From an uncultured bacterium (lineage in GTDB: Bacteria; Cyanobacteriota; Vampirovibrionia; Gastranaerophilales; Gastranaerophilaceae): a stretch of DNA of 64,000 nucleotides. How positions within the stretch are numbered: the first letter of the stretch is position 1; each line of letters begins with the position of its first letter. Position numbers and translations under genes: made by a program. Below, one piece after another: positions 1-9,642 of this stretch. Where the stretch lies: the NCBI GenBank assembly GCA_902788345.1, contig CADAJP010000001.1:89795-153794 (forward strand), read 5' to 3'. The notes under the pieces are model-generated. The model was not told the DNA's origin and did not search any database. It worked only from the letters and a program-made list of their open reading frames with translations.

Positions 1-312
1 TTTATTCATGCTGTTTCGACTTCTGATAGCGAGCTTATGAGAATTGCTTTAAAAGACAGATTACATCAGCCGTACAGAATGAAATTAATTCAGGGACTTG
101 ATAAAATTTTGGAAAATCTAAAGCATGTTGAAAGTGTTTTGGGTTGTGTATTAAGTGGTGCAGGGTCTTCTATTTTGGTTATTTCCGAAAAAAATAACCT
201 TGAAAATATCATAAGTATTGTAAAAGATACCTGGGCTGATCAAAATATCAAGTGCGAAATTAAGACACTAAATGTAGAACCAAACGGCGCTGCTGTTGTT
301 TCTGAAGATTAG
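1..312 (+). CDS. thrB: Homoserine kinase, C-terminal part (5' end outside window)
   Basis: This is the C-terminal part of a GHMP-family kinase that phosphorylates homoserine in threonine synthesis. The reading frame is open from base 1, before the first ATG at 37, so the gene enters from outside the window. The stretch LHQPYR followed by LIQG matches the LHxPYRxxLIPG block of homoserine kinases. GCVLSGAGSSILVI is the glycine-rich C-terminal motif of the same family. The stop codon overlaps the stop of the convergent M16 peptidase gene by 4 nt. The identification is good although only about 103 residues are visible. Confidence 0.85.
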   Translation, partial: FIHAVSTSDSELMRIALKDRLHQPYRMKLIQGLDKILENLKHVESVLGCVLSGAGSSILVISEKNNLENIISIVKDTWADQNIKCEIKTLNVEPNGAAVVSED

Positions 313-3125
313 TTTTGGGTAAGAGAGTTAAGAAAATCTTTATTGCTTTCAAGTGCTTCTTTTGTTCCCGAAATAGAATATACGGCTTTCCCGCCGAAAA
401 CATTTTGAGCTGTATTTAAGATGTCTTCAGCTGTAATGCTGTCAATTATTTTAAATTGCTCATTTATGTAATTTATACCGTAAGGTGTTTTGGCACTCAT
501 TCCGATTATTGAATTTTGCATTGTATTCATTTCAAGAGTGGATAATAACTGTGATTTAATAGTTCTTTTTGCTGTTTCAAGTTCTTCCGGAGAAACTTTT
601 TCAGTGGTTATTTTTTTGATATTTTCGTTGAATCCTTCAATTGATTTTTTAATGTTATCAAGTGTTTTTTCTCCGGTTTCGGTGTTATTGGTTGTTGTTT
701 TTATTCGGAGGTATTCAACTCCGAAATTACCTGTTTTTTTACAGCTTGAATATACTGCGTATGCAAGGTGTCTTTGTTCTCTTAAGTCGTTAAACAATCT
801 TGAAGATTGTCCGTCACCGAAGATTGAATTTAGTATATCAAGACAAATTTCATCTTTTATGTTTCCGGTGTGTTTGAATTTAAAACCTTCAATAATTTCG
901 GCCTGATTTCTGTTTGTTTCAACAGTATGCACCTGTGTATTGTTAATAGGGGTGTAACATTCATACAAATTGGTGTTTTTAGGTTTAAGCGGTGCGAATT
1001 GACTGCTGACATTAAATACTGCTTGTTTTAATTCAGGTCTTTTTGAAAACGGTGCTGTTATAACAAGTTGTCCCTGACCGTTTTGCATAATTTCATTATA
1101 GAGCTGTTTTATATCTTCAAGTGTGATATTATCAAGACTTTTAATTTTATCTTCTGTTGTATAAGATGTGTGTAAGCCTTCATTCATAGCTTTTTTAAAC
1201 GGTTCATATGCGTTTGGCTCGCTTGTTTGATATTTGTCTTTGCAATGTTTTAGTGCATTATTAAATAATTCCTGATTAAGATCCGGCTGTTGTATATTTT
1301 CTTTAAAAAGATTTAGTGCAGTCGTAAAATTTTCTACAGGGGCATCTCCGCTTATTGAAACGGAATTAGTCGAACCTGTTATGCTGCTGTCAATCCCGTT
1401 GAGGTCTGAAATCTGTGCAAGCTCCTGCCAGGTGTGTGATTTTGTTCCGCAATATTGAAGCATGTCGTTTAATATTTCGCCTGCTGCCGCTTTTTTAGGA
1501 GATAAATCTTTGGTGAAAATTTTGAGTGTATAATTTGCAACATCTGTATCTGAATCTTGCATTACAACATCAAAATTATTTGGCATTGTGTATTCTTCAA
1601 TTTTATTTATATCTATCGGATTTTTTATATTCTTTCCTGTAAATGATATGTTATTTGCTTTTTTGTAATTATTATTTATTGAGTCTGCAGTTGTATTATT
1701 AGGATGTACAACTGTAATTGCGGTTTTATCAAGGTTATAGTATTTTTTTACTGTGTTTATGAAATCTTCTTTGGTCATGTTATCAAGTATTTCATTGTAT
1801 TTTGCCGTTCTGTATGGGGTATTGTTCAGAAAATCACTTCCGATGTGATAATTAAGCGCTCCTGAAGATTGTGTAAATACTGAATTAGTTTTTTTAATTT
1901 GTGTTTTTAGAGCCTGAAATTCCTTATCTGTCGGCGGATTATTCGCTAAATTCCCTAAAGTTGCATATATGTCTTTTAAAATATTTTCGGTATATTCTTC
2001 AGGCACCGCAGTATGAATTATGGTTGCCGTGCTGTCTGTTTGTCTTGTTCCGAGTCTTTCATTTGTCTGGGATATTGAGGTTGAATATTTTTGTTCAATA
2101 TTTTTCATTCTTGCATGTGCTAATCCAAACAGTAATTGATTTACTGCTCTGAGGTAAACAAAATCTTTTTCATTGCCGTTTTGAGGTCCTTCAAAACCCA
2201 TAAAAATATCAGTTGCACCTGTTTTTTTAGAGGATATTATATCTTCCCTGACGGGTTTATCTGTTACGTTCATTTGTTCATGATGTTGAGGCAAAACATT
2301 TTGTGCAGGTGCATTAAAGTATTTTGAAACAAGCCCGATAGCTTGTGCTTCATCAACTTCACCTGTTATAACTGTTACCATATTCCCCGGATGATAATTG
2401 TTTTTATAATAATTTACAACATCATCTCTTGTTAAAGCATCAATGTTCTCTGTTGAGCCGGCAATTAAATCCGGTGCGCTTGATTTAATATTAAATAGAT
2501 TTTTTAATGTTAGTGTTTGAGCTTTTGTTGTGTCATCAGATAAATACATGTTAATTTCAGAATCGACAATCTTTTTTTCTTTCTCAAGTTTATCTTCAAG
2601 AAATTTCGGGGTTTGAAGCATTCCGGCCTGAAGCTTAATTTTTGTTTCAAGGTCTGTATCTTCAAGTAAATTTGATTCTAAAATATAATCTGTTACTGAA
2701 AAAGATGTAGATGCGTTAGCATAAGCCCCCATTTTATTTACAGTGTCAAAGATGTTTGTATCCCCAAGAGATTCAGAACCGTTGAATAAATTGTGCTCGA
2801 TATAATGACTAATGCCGCGATATTTATCAGGCTCATTTAACGACCCTGTATTAACATATGTTTTTACAACAGTTGTTCCTTTTTTCGGAATAATAACTAC
2901 TTTTTGCCCGTTTGCTAATTTATAATAGTGTGCTGTCAGATTATTCCCAAGATTTATATCTTCAATTTTGTTGTATGAAATTGGTTTATTAATATTGTAA
3001 TCAGGTGTAACTCTGTTTATATCCAAATTCTCTGTCTGTTCTGCAGGTAAAGGATTTTGCATAAAAGCAGGACTTTGTTTTGTTTTTACAATATTTGAAA
3101 CATAATTATTTGAAATAATTTTCAT
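309..3125 (-). CDS. M16-family zinc peptidase, two fused halves
   Basis: A 938-residue insulinase/pitrilysin-type metallopeptidase. Residues 107-111 (HYIEH) form the inverted zinc motif HxxEH, and a downstream DSEI supplies the likely third ligand, as is known for M16. The second half, from about residue 540, repeats the fold without a zinc motif, as in long M16 proteins where one half is catalytic and one structural. I start at the ATG at 3125, which follows an AAAGGTAG ribosome-binding site; an in-frame ATG at 3212 would add a hydrophobic segment but has no such site. With the chosen start no signal peptide is evident. The linker between the halves contains NNISFTGK, which resembles the N-terminal motif of several small proteins here. 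The substrate is unknown. Confidence 0.85.
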   Translation of the reverse strand: MKIISNNYVSNIVKTKQSPAFMQNPLPAEQTENLDINRVTPDYNINKPISYNKIEDINLGNNLTAHYYKLANGQKVVIIPKKGTTVVKTYVNTGSLNEPDKYRGISHYIEHNLFNGSESLGDTNIFDTVNKMGAYANASTSFSVTDYILESNLLEDTDLETKIKLQAGMLQTPKFLEDKLEKEKKIVDSEINMYLSDDTTKAQTLTLKNLFNIKSSAPDLIAGSTENIDALTRDDVVNYYKNNYHPGNMVTVITGEVDEAQAIGLVSKYFNAPAQNVLPQHHEQMNVTDKPVREDIISSKKTGATDIFMGFEGPQNGNEKDFVYLRAVNQLLFGLAHARMKNIEQKYSTSISQTNERLGTRQTDSTATIIHTAVPEEYTENILKDIYATLGNLANNPPTDKEFQALKTQIKKTNSVFTQSSGALNYHIGSDFLNNTPYRTAKYNEILDNMTKEDFINTVKKYYNLDKTAITVVHPNNTTADSINNNYKKANNISFTGKNIKNPIDINKIEEYTMPNNFDVVMQDSDTDVANYTLKIFTKDLSPKKAAAGEILNDMLQYCGTKSHTWQELAQISDLNGIDSSITGSTNSVSISGDAPVENFTTALNLFKENIQQPDLNQELFNNALKHCKDKYQTSEPNAYEPFKKAMNEGLHTSYTTEDKIKSLDNITLEDIKQLYNEIMQNGQGQLVITAPFSKRPELKQAVFNVSSQFAPLKPKNTNLYECYTPINNTQVHTVETNRNQAEIIEGFKFKHTGNIKDEICLDILNSIFGDGQSSRLFNDLREQRHLAYAVYSSCKKTGNFGVEYLRIKTTTNNTETGEKTLDNIKKSIEGFNENIKKITTEKVSPEELETAKRTIKSQLLSTLEMNTMQNSIIGMSAKTPYGINYINEQFKIIDSITAEDILNTAQNVFGGKAVYSISGTKEALESNKDFLNSLTQN

Positions 3126-3282
3126 AAACACACTACCTTTTATATATAAAAACATTACTGTAATAATTATTGCCACTATTATTAAGTAATGTAAAAAAAT
3201 GCTTATTGTCATAATATTATTTTAAAGTTAATCGCTAAAAATACCGTCAATATTCTAGTAATTACACAAAAGGGAAAAATAT

Positions 3283-6200
3283 ATGGTTGACGGTATTAAC
3301 AATAGTAAAAAGGCATTAGTTTCAGGTCTTAAAGCAGGACTTCACAAAACTGACTTGGGGGAAAATACAGATAACAAGATGAAATCTTTGTTTGATATTA
3401 TCGACAAGGATAAAAATGGCGTATTAGACAAGGAAGAAATAAACAAGTTTTATAATGGTGATGGTGAAACAAAAGGGCTTAACCGTAACGGTGATGGTAA
3501 AATTACAAGGCGTGAAGCTAAAAAGTTTTTAAAAGCTCATCAGGAAGAACTTAAAAATGCCGGTTTTACCAAAAAGGATATGATTGAAATTCTAAATCAG
3601 TTTGCTGCTGATGGTGAAAATATTGAAGGCATGACCGGAGATTCTCAAAAAGGTTATGAGGTAACCTATAAAGATTCTGAAAACAAACGTACTATTGATA
3701 AAGACGGTAACTATTCGAATTTTGATAAGGATGGTAACGGCGAAACTTATGATGTAAATAATACTCATCTAAGTTCAACAAAAGTTGATAAAGAAAATAA
3801 TACCACTACTGTAACATCATATAACAACGGCGAAGAAGAAAGTATTGATAAAGTTGTAACCAAGAAAAATGATGGCAGTGAAACCACAACCGTTCAATAC
3901 CATGATTTCGGTTCAGGGAGTGAACCTACGACCAAAAAAGTCGAAAAAGGATCGACTGTTGAAAATTACGATATAATAACCGATGAAAACGGTGAAAGAA
4001 CCGAAAGAATCTTAAATAAAACAATTGATAAAGGTAACGGCGTCAAAGAAGAACATAAGTATGATTATCGTGAAGACGGTTCTTTTACTGAAACAGTTAA
4101 AGACAATGCATATCCTGACAATTCAACCGTTTATGATTGCGATAAAGAAGGGCATCATCTGAGTCAGTCAAAAACTGTTGGCGGTAATCAATATTCCGTT
4201 GAATATGACGGTAAAGGTAATACAAAGGTTGTTTTGCAGAAAGGTGAGACTTTAGAACAGCTTGCAAAAGAATTCGGATGTAGTGTCGAAGATTTAAAGG
4301 TCTTAAACGGAGATAATAAAATCGCTTATGGTGATAATGTAATTGTTCCGAAAGAATTTGAGGCAGATGATGATAAAATTAAAAACAGAAAATCTTCTGC
4401 AGATGTGAAATCAGAAGTTAAAGCTGAAGAAGATGCTAAAGAGGCAGAAAGAAAGCATCAGGCTGAAATTGCAGAAAGAAAAAGAGCAATTGCAAAGGCT
4501 CAAAGAGAAGCTGAAAATGCTCAATTAAAACCTTTAGGTCTTAAAGATAGAAAAGGTGCCGGAGAAAAAGTCGATGCTCATTTTGGTAAAACTAATCGCC
4601 ATGTGCAGTTAACAAAAGTAGGAAATGCTGTAAACGGTCGTACTATTTGTAAGGACAAATCCGGCAAATATTATGTTGTTGCACATGACGGTGTAATCTT
4701 AAAAGAAGAGTATGTAAAGAGTACAAGTTTATATGCAGCAGGTAATAAGGTTGACTGTGTTGTAAAAGATAAAAACGGTAATAAAACTAATGTGAAATAT
4801 GCAGAAGTTCCTGGTTATAAAGACAAACATGGCAGAACTCTTGTTGTTGATAAAAACGGTAAGTTTTATCTAAGAGCACATGATGGTTCATTATTAAAAT
4901 CTGACTATGTTGACCGTGTTGAAAGATCTGATGCTATTCGTGAAGATTCTGCAAAAGCACAGGAAGCTACTTTTGACTTGTTAGATTCTCAAGTCGCATC
5001 AGCTGAAGAAGCATTTAATCAACAATTAAAAAATGACGGCTGGGCAGGTGATGTAGCTGACGGAGTAAGTATCCTGTGGGGTTCTAAAAACAGGGCATCA
5101 GAAGTTCGCAAAGATTTGGCAAAATTAAGAAGTGATATAGCTGAATGTAAGCTTGCGGCTCAAAATGAGGGTGACGCAGGATTTAAGGCTAAATTTAAAG
5201 AAAAATTCGGTATAGATTATAACCAAAATGCGATAGCGGATTATGTTCAAAATCCGTCAGCTGCAAATTATCGCAAAGCATTTGGTACAAAACAACCTAT
5301 CGGTGAAAGAGTTGCAGAATATAACCAATCGCAGCAAACGGGTGCAGGGGTTGTTAAAACCGGCGTAAAAGTTGCAGGTGCAGTTGCAGTTGGTGTTGCA
5401 ACAGGTGGTATTGGCGGAGCGGCTTTAGGTGCAGCAATTGTATCCGGAGCTGTTGAAGAAACTGACCGTATGAATATTACCGGAAGTTATACAGATGCAC
5501 AGGGCAATACTCAAAAAACCGAAGGTACCTTTAGAGAGGGCACTGATCATTTGGAAATCTTGCGTGATGCAGTATTAGATGGCGGTGCGGTATTAGCCGG
5601 TGGTCTTGCGGGTAAAGCTGCCCAGGTTCTTGTAAAAGGTACACAAGTTACAAATGCTGCAGGACAAACTGTAAATGTATTAACCAAAGGTCAAAAAGTT
5701 GCACAGGCAGGAATTATGACTTCCGGTGACGTTGCTTACGGTGCGGCACAGGAATACATCCAAACCGGAGAAGTATCTGTTGAAGGTACACTTATGAATG
5801 CGGCATTAAGTGCAGTTGGTAACGCTGCCAGTGCAGGTGCATTCAAAAAGTCTCCTAAGCCTCAGGGACCTAAAACTCTTGATAATGCAACCGGAAACGG
5901 CACAAAAACTACCGGTGGTAAGTTGTCTGATGCAAAATTAGATAAAGTTAAGAATGAAGTCAGAGATGAAATTCGTTCTGGTGCAACTCCTGAACGTACA
6001 GCTCAAATCTATAAAGAAGCTGATTTACATCAGGCTGTAAATCGTAAGCAGGGCAGGGAAATTGAGCATGTTGTTGAGCAGGAAGCAGGTTTTGAAACTC
6101 ATCATAAGCAGAGAACCGAAACCAAAGAGGGCGGTCAGGCTGTTATTGATAAAATAAATGAAAATGTTGAAAGAACATCTGATGCTATTCTAAAAGAGAA

Positions 6201-9123
6201 AAATTCCGGCGCATTAGCTCCTCATGATGCTGCAACTTTAGAAGATAATCTTGTAAACAATTTGAATACAAAAGAAGAAATTGAACAGTTTAAACAGCAG
6301 TTAAAAGAACGTGTTGGTATGGATGAAAAAGGCAGCATGTTCAAATATGAAGTGCAAGGCAAAGATCATGCTGCTGATTTAATCTCAAAAGCAGATAAAA
6401 AATTAAAACAGCTTGCAGATTTTGATGAGGTGTTAAATTCGATTCCTGCTCAGGGTGGAATGGGTGATTTAACATCAATAAAATCATTTATAAATAAACC
6501 TTCAACAACCGCACAACAATTAGATGAATTGATTGCTAAAATGGAGGCTAATCCGCAGTTAAAGAAATTCGGCGGTACAAAGAAGCTTGTTGCAGACATG
6601 AAAGCAAAATCTGAAATGCTGAAAGCTAAAAATATCGCATCAAAAGTTGAAGTACAACCAAAAGTTGAACAACCAAAAGTTGATACACCTGAAATTAATA
6701 AAGAAACTATTAAAGATTTAACAAGTAAAATCGATGATGCTCAAATACCTCAACAACATCAGGAATTGTGGAAAACTTCAAAAGAAAATATAGAAGTTAT
6801 TACAGGAGAGTTATCTAATCCTTCAATTAGTAATTTTAAGGAATTACTTGAAAAAGGACGAATTCTTTTAGCAGATATTAAGAAAATTGCAGATAGTGCA
6901 AAAGGTGCGATTAAGGCTAAATTAGAAAGTTTATATAATGAAATAAAAACTATGCTGAATAATGCTAAAAAAGAAATTCAAAATACGCATACAGATGTAC
7001 TTACTCCAAAACAAAGAGAAAATGTTTATACCCTACGCGAGATATATCACTCGGAATTAAATGATGTGCCAAGTTTAAGAATGGAATATCCTCAGTATAG
7101 TCATATGTCTGATAAGGATTTACTTGATTTCTTTAAATTAGATGAAAAGCATGCTGCTTTTGTAAAGAATAGAAAAGATTTATTTGCAAATGGCGATGCA
7201 AAATATATGGAACGTGCATATTGGAACGATTCACCTTATGAATTAACAAATAATCATAGTGCATGGAAAATGCACTTATATTCTGTAGATGAACTTGATT
7301 ATCAGCAGATGGCAGAAGTTGTTTTGCCGTATTTGAATGATCATAAGATCGCACATAAAACTTTGAGTTCAACTGTTAGTCCGGAATTGTTAGCAAAAAC
7401 TGCCCCTGAACAGACAGGTAAAGCATTTACTATATATCCGCAGTCTCAAGAAGAAATGGCTCAAATAGCAAAAGATTTAGATAGGTTAATAAGAGAGCAT
7501 AATCTTACTACTAATAAGTCCCATATTACAGGAGATAATCAATTGGGCAACTCCGGGCGTTTATTTTATAGATATGAATTCCCTACCGGGAAATTAAAAG
7601 ATAGAATATATCATCCGGGAGAACGTGCTCCATATGATGGGAATCGTGGAGAAGGTCAATATCTTGCTCACGATATGACTCCTGCAGATGATCCGTGGTT
7701 AAATTTTGACCCATCAAATCCAAAGTCAAAACCTGGGCAAGCTGAGAATATTGAATTATCTATAGAAAATTCTTCTTATATTGTAGAAGAAGGTCAATTT
7801 GAGGTTGCGGCAGATGTTTCTGCTGAAGCTAGGCCAATGTTAATGTATAAGGTCAGAACGGCTAATGGTACTGAAGTTTTTATAACTGCACCTAAAGATG
7901 CAACTATGGCAGAAATTAACGCAAGTTTAAAAGAAACTTTAAAAAATCAAACAATCGATGCAAGAAAATTTAGTAATACTAATATGCAAAAACTTGTTGG
8001 TAAGACACCTCAAGGTGAATTGCGTTCAAGATTGCTTGATTTAGATTCGGCGATTAATTCATTACCTGAAGGTCAAATAAAATCATATGTTGATAGTCGA
8101 TTAAATGAAGTAAAAAGTTTAAATGATTTGTTTGAAATAGAAACATTAATTGATGCTTATAATGAATCTGCCGGAAATTATGTTCATTATCAGAATTTAT
8201 ACAGAACAAAAGATGGTAAGCAAGTTAAAGTTAAATCAGATGCTGCAAAAATGAATGCTTTTATAAAAGATAAAAGTGGAAAACATCAAGTTGTAAATGC
8301 AATAAATAGTTATGCAGATGAAGCTTTAACCGCAAAACACAGAGTTGATATATTTAAAGGGGATAATGTTTCCTCTCAAAAAATGTATTCTACTAAAAAA
8401 TATATAAAAGAACATCCGAATTCTGAAATGTCGGAACACCTCTATAATGAATACGTATCAAATAGATTTACCAAACATCCTGAACTTGGTCAGCAATTAC
8501 TTGATATTAATAAGAAATATGGTGTAAAATTATTTGTTCCTAGTAAATATTCCAAAAACAGAATGGAAACATCATTAGCTTATATAACAGAAGAATTAGA
8601 CAATTGGAACACTGCAAGTAATGCAACCGCAAAAATGCCGGCGATAATTGATTTTAATACTGCAAATGTCGCATGGTATGATACCCGTTCTGCCTATGGA
8701 CAAAGTGCAGCTAGTGCTTATTCTGAAAGAGCATCAGGATCTTTAGCTTTTCATGATATGGATAAACAAACAATTGCGCAGTCTATGCGACATGAACTAA
8801 CTCATACAAATGATCAAACCAGAGTTGGTAAAAAAATTCCGGAAAAGTACAACCTTGATGAAATAATGCCAAAGAAAACAATTATTAGAAATGGTAATGA
8901 AGTAAAAGTTCCGGATTTCGAAAATTGTATGTATGTTGATGAGTTTAGAGCTGCCGGGTTGCCTGAAAACAGAATTGCGTATGCATATAATAATCCTGCT
9001 GAATTTATTGCGCGTGCATCAGAAGGTGATATGAGTAAATATTCTCCGGAATTTAAACAAATGCTGATTGATTTCGGTATGCCGGAATGGATGTTTAAGA
9101 TGCAGCCAAAAGATGCAATGTAA
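3283..9123 (+). CDS. Giant modular protein: EF-hands, LysM, RamC-N-like domain, HExxH metallopeptidase
   Basis: A 1946-residue protein of no family I recognise as a whole. Visible modules in order: two EF-hand loops (residues 41-52, DKDKNGVLDKEE, and 67-78, NRNGDGKITRRE); charged YD-like repetitive sequence (about 110-300); a LysM domain (about 315-358); a charged coiled coil (about 370-420); two copies of a GRTxxxDKxGKxY..AHDG repeat (452-478 and 517-543); a glycine-rich hydrophobic stretch (about 689-724); a long helical middle; a domain at about 1325-1435 with WKMHLY, TGKAFTIYP and RLFYRYEF resembling the N-terminal lyase-like domain of class III lanthipeptide synthetases; and a C-terminal zinc-peptidase-like domain with HELTH at 1837-1841 and a possible third ligand E1907 in PAEFIAR. 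No signal peptide is seen. The start follows AAAGGG by 9 nt. The architecture suggests a calcium-binding cell-wall-associated effector or toxin; that role is inference. Confidence 0.8.
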   Translation: MVDGINNSKKALVSGLKAGLHKTDLGENTDNKMKSLFDIIDKDKNGVLDKEEINKFYNGDGETKGLNRNGDGKITRREAKKFLKAHQEELKNAGFTKKDMIEILNQFAADGENIEGMTGDSQKGYEVTYKDSENKRTIDKDGNYSNFDKDGNGETYDVNNTHLSSTKVDKENNTTTVTSYNNGEEESIDKVVTKKNDGSETTTVQYHDFGSGSEPTTKKVEKGSTVENYDIITDENGERTERILNKTIDKGNGVKEEHKYDYREDGSFTETVKDNAYPDNSTVYDCDKEGHHLSQSKTVGGNQYSVEYDGKGNTKVVLQKGETLEQLAKEFGCSVEDLKVLNGDNKIAYGDNVIVPKEFEADDDKIKNRKSSADVKSEVKAEEDAKEAERKHQAEIAERKRAIAKAQREAENAQLKPLGLKDRKGAGEKVDAHFGKTNRHVQLTKVGNAVNGRTICKDKSGKYYVVAHDGVILKEEYVKSTSLYAAGNKVDCVVKDKNGNKTNVKYAEVPGYKDKHGRTLVVDKNGKFYLRAHDGSLLKSDYVDRVERSDAIREDSAKAQEATFDLLDSQVASAEEAFNQQLKNDGWAGDVADGVSILWGSKNRASEVRKDLAKLRSDIAECKLAAQNEGDAGFKAKFKEKFGIDYNQNAIADYVQNPSAANYRKAFGTKQPIGERVAEYNQSQQTGAGVVKTGVKVAGAVAVGVATGGIGGAALGAAIVSGAVEETDRMNITGSYTDAQGNTQKTEGTFREGTDHLEILRDAVLDGGAVLAGGLAGKAAQVLVKGTQVTNAAGQTVNVLTKGQKVAQAGIMTSGDVAYGAAQEYIQTGEVSVEGTLMNAALSAVGNAASAGAFKKSPKPQGPKTLDNATGNGTKTTGGKLSDAKLDKVKNEVRDEIRSGATPERTAQIYKEADLHQAVNRKQGREIEHVVEQEAGFETHHKQRTETKEGGQAVIDKINENVERTSDAILKEKNSGALAPHDAATLEDNLVNNLNTKEEIEQFKQQLKERVGMDEKGSMFKYEVQGKDHAADLISKADKKLKQLADFDEVLNSIPAQGGMGDLTSIKSFINKPSTTAQQLDELIAKMEANPQLKKFGGTKKLVADMKAKSEMLKAKNIASKVEVQPKVEQPKVDTPEINKETIKDLTSKIDDAQIPQQHQELWKTSKENIEVITGELSNPSISNFKELLEKGRILLADIKKIADSAKGAIKAKLESLYNEIKTMLNNAKKEIQNTHTDVLTPKQRENVYTLREIYHSELNDVPSLRMEYPQYSHMSDKDLLDFFKLDEKHAAFVKNRKDLFANGDAKYMERAYWNDSPYELTNNHSAWKMHLYSVDELDYQQMAEVVLPYLNDHKIAHKTLSSTVSPELLAKTAPEQTGKAFTIYPQSQEEMAQIAKDLDRLIREHNLTTNKSHITGDNQLGNSGRLFYRYEFPTGKLKDRIYHPGERAPYDGNRGEGQYLAHDMTPADDPWLNFDPSNPKSKPGQAENIELSIENSSYIVEEGQFEVAADVSAEARPMLMYKVRTANGTEVFITAPKDATMAEINASLKETLKNQTIDARKFSNTNMQKLVGKTPQGELRSRLLDLDSAINSLPEGQIKSYVDSRLNEVKSLNDLFEIETLIDAYNESAGNYVHYQNLYRTKDGKQVKVKSDAAKMNAFIKDKSGKHQVVNAINSYADEALTAKHRVDIFKGDNVSSQKMYSTKKYIKEHPNSEMSEHLYNEYVSNRFTKHPELGQQLLDINKKYGVKLFVPSKYSKNRMETSLAYITEELDNWNTASNATAKMPAIIDFNTANVAWYDTRSAYGQSAASAYSERASGSLAFHDMDKQTIAQSMRHELTHTNDQTRVGKKIPEKYNLDEIMPKKTIIRNGNEVKVPDFENCMYVDEFRAAGLPENRIAYAYNNPAEFIARASEGDMSKYSPEFKQMLIDFGMPEWMFKMQPKDAM

Positions 9124-9141
9124 TATGATTACGATATTATT

Positions 9142-9177
9142 AAAAAGCAGGAATAACGTAAGTTTTTCCTGCTTTTT
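9142..9177 (+). terminator. Rho-independent terminator after the giant gene
   Basis: The inverted repeat AAAAAGCAGGAA / TTCCTGCTTTTT ends in a T run 20-55 bases after the stop codon of the giant modular gene. Confidence 0.85.
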
Positions 9178-9237
9178 GATATGATAAATAAATTAAAATT
9201 TTATATTACAAAATGTTAACATTTATCCTTTTAAAAA

Positions 9238-9275
9238 GGCAATTTTTCAGGGTTTATATACTTTATATATATAAG
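9238..9275 (+). promoter_or_regulatory. Recurrent bipartite promoter motif, copy 1
   Basis: GGCAAT at 9238 and ATACTTTATATATATAAG at 9258-9275 lie 20 bases apart, start to start. This is the same register as five other copies in the window. It precedes the 80-residue unknown gene by 29 nt; an AGAGAGA tract in between probably serves as the ribosome-binding site. Confidence 0.7.
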
Positions 9276-9304
9276 AGAGATTTAATAAGAGAGAGATTAA
9301 AATT

Positions 9305-9547
9305 ATGTTAGCAAATCCACAACAAGCTTTTGGTTCTATTGTTAAACCATCAAAAAGAAGAAGACCTGTTAAAGAATTTACTTATTTGGACAAAAAAGAC
9401 AGACAAATGAGATTCAATAACGGAAAAGATCCGATTTATTATATATTTGATTGTATTGAAAACAGACCTGTCAGCAAGTTAGCTAAAGAGTTTGTTGAAG
9501 ATTCAATATTTGATGTTGTTAATTTTATTTCAAAAGTGGTTGGATAA
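9305..9547 (+). CDS. Small basic protein of unknown function
   Basis: An 80-residue protein with a basic N-terminal half (KPSKRRRPVKEF) and a more acidic, hydrophobic C-terminus. It has no signal peptide or membrane segment, and I do not recognise a family. It has its own copy of the recurrent promoter motif upstream, AGAGAG-type sequence before the ATG, and a hairpin terminator downstream, so it is probably a real monocistronic gene. It shares the promoter class with four other lineage-specific genes, which suggests co-regulation. Confidence 0.65.
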   Translation: MLANPQQAFGSIVKPSKRRRPVKEFTYLDKKDRQMRFNNGKDPIYYIFDCIENRPVSKLAKEFVEDSIFDVVNFISKVVG

Positions 9548-9601
9548 TCAGGAAAAAGAGAAAGATAAAGTTAAGGAAAAGGATAGGAAAATTTATTAAA
9601 A

Positions 9602-9623
9602 AGCGGTCTTATAAAAGACCGCT
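9602..9623. terminator. Bidirectional terminator between convergent genes
   Basis: AGCGGTCTT-ATA-AAGACCGCT forms a near-perfect hairpin. On the minus strand it is followed by TTTTAATAAATTTT, and on the plus strand by ATTAATTTT. It separates the convergent genes ending at 9547 and 9643. Confidence 0.75.
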
Positions 9624-9642
9624 ATTAATTTTATAATTGTTT

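Noticed and set aside
490..906. 138-codon plus-strand ORF antisense to the M16 peptidase gene
   Set aside because: It lies entirely inside the well-supported peptidase gene, has no ribosome-binding site, and its product is a hydrophobic low-complexity shadow.
7133..7372. 79-codon minus-strand ORF inside the giant modular gene
   Set aside because: It is antisense to the RamC-N-like domain region and has no supporting signals.
9238..9275. Sigma-54 promoter reading of the GGCAAT motif
   Set aside because: The GC dinucleotide expected 10 bp after GG is absent in all six copies, and half the copies have TGAAAT instead.
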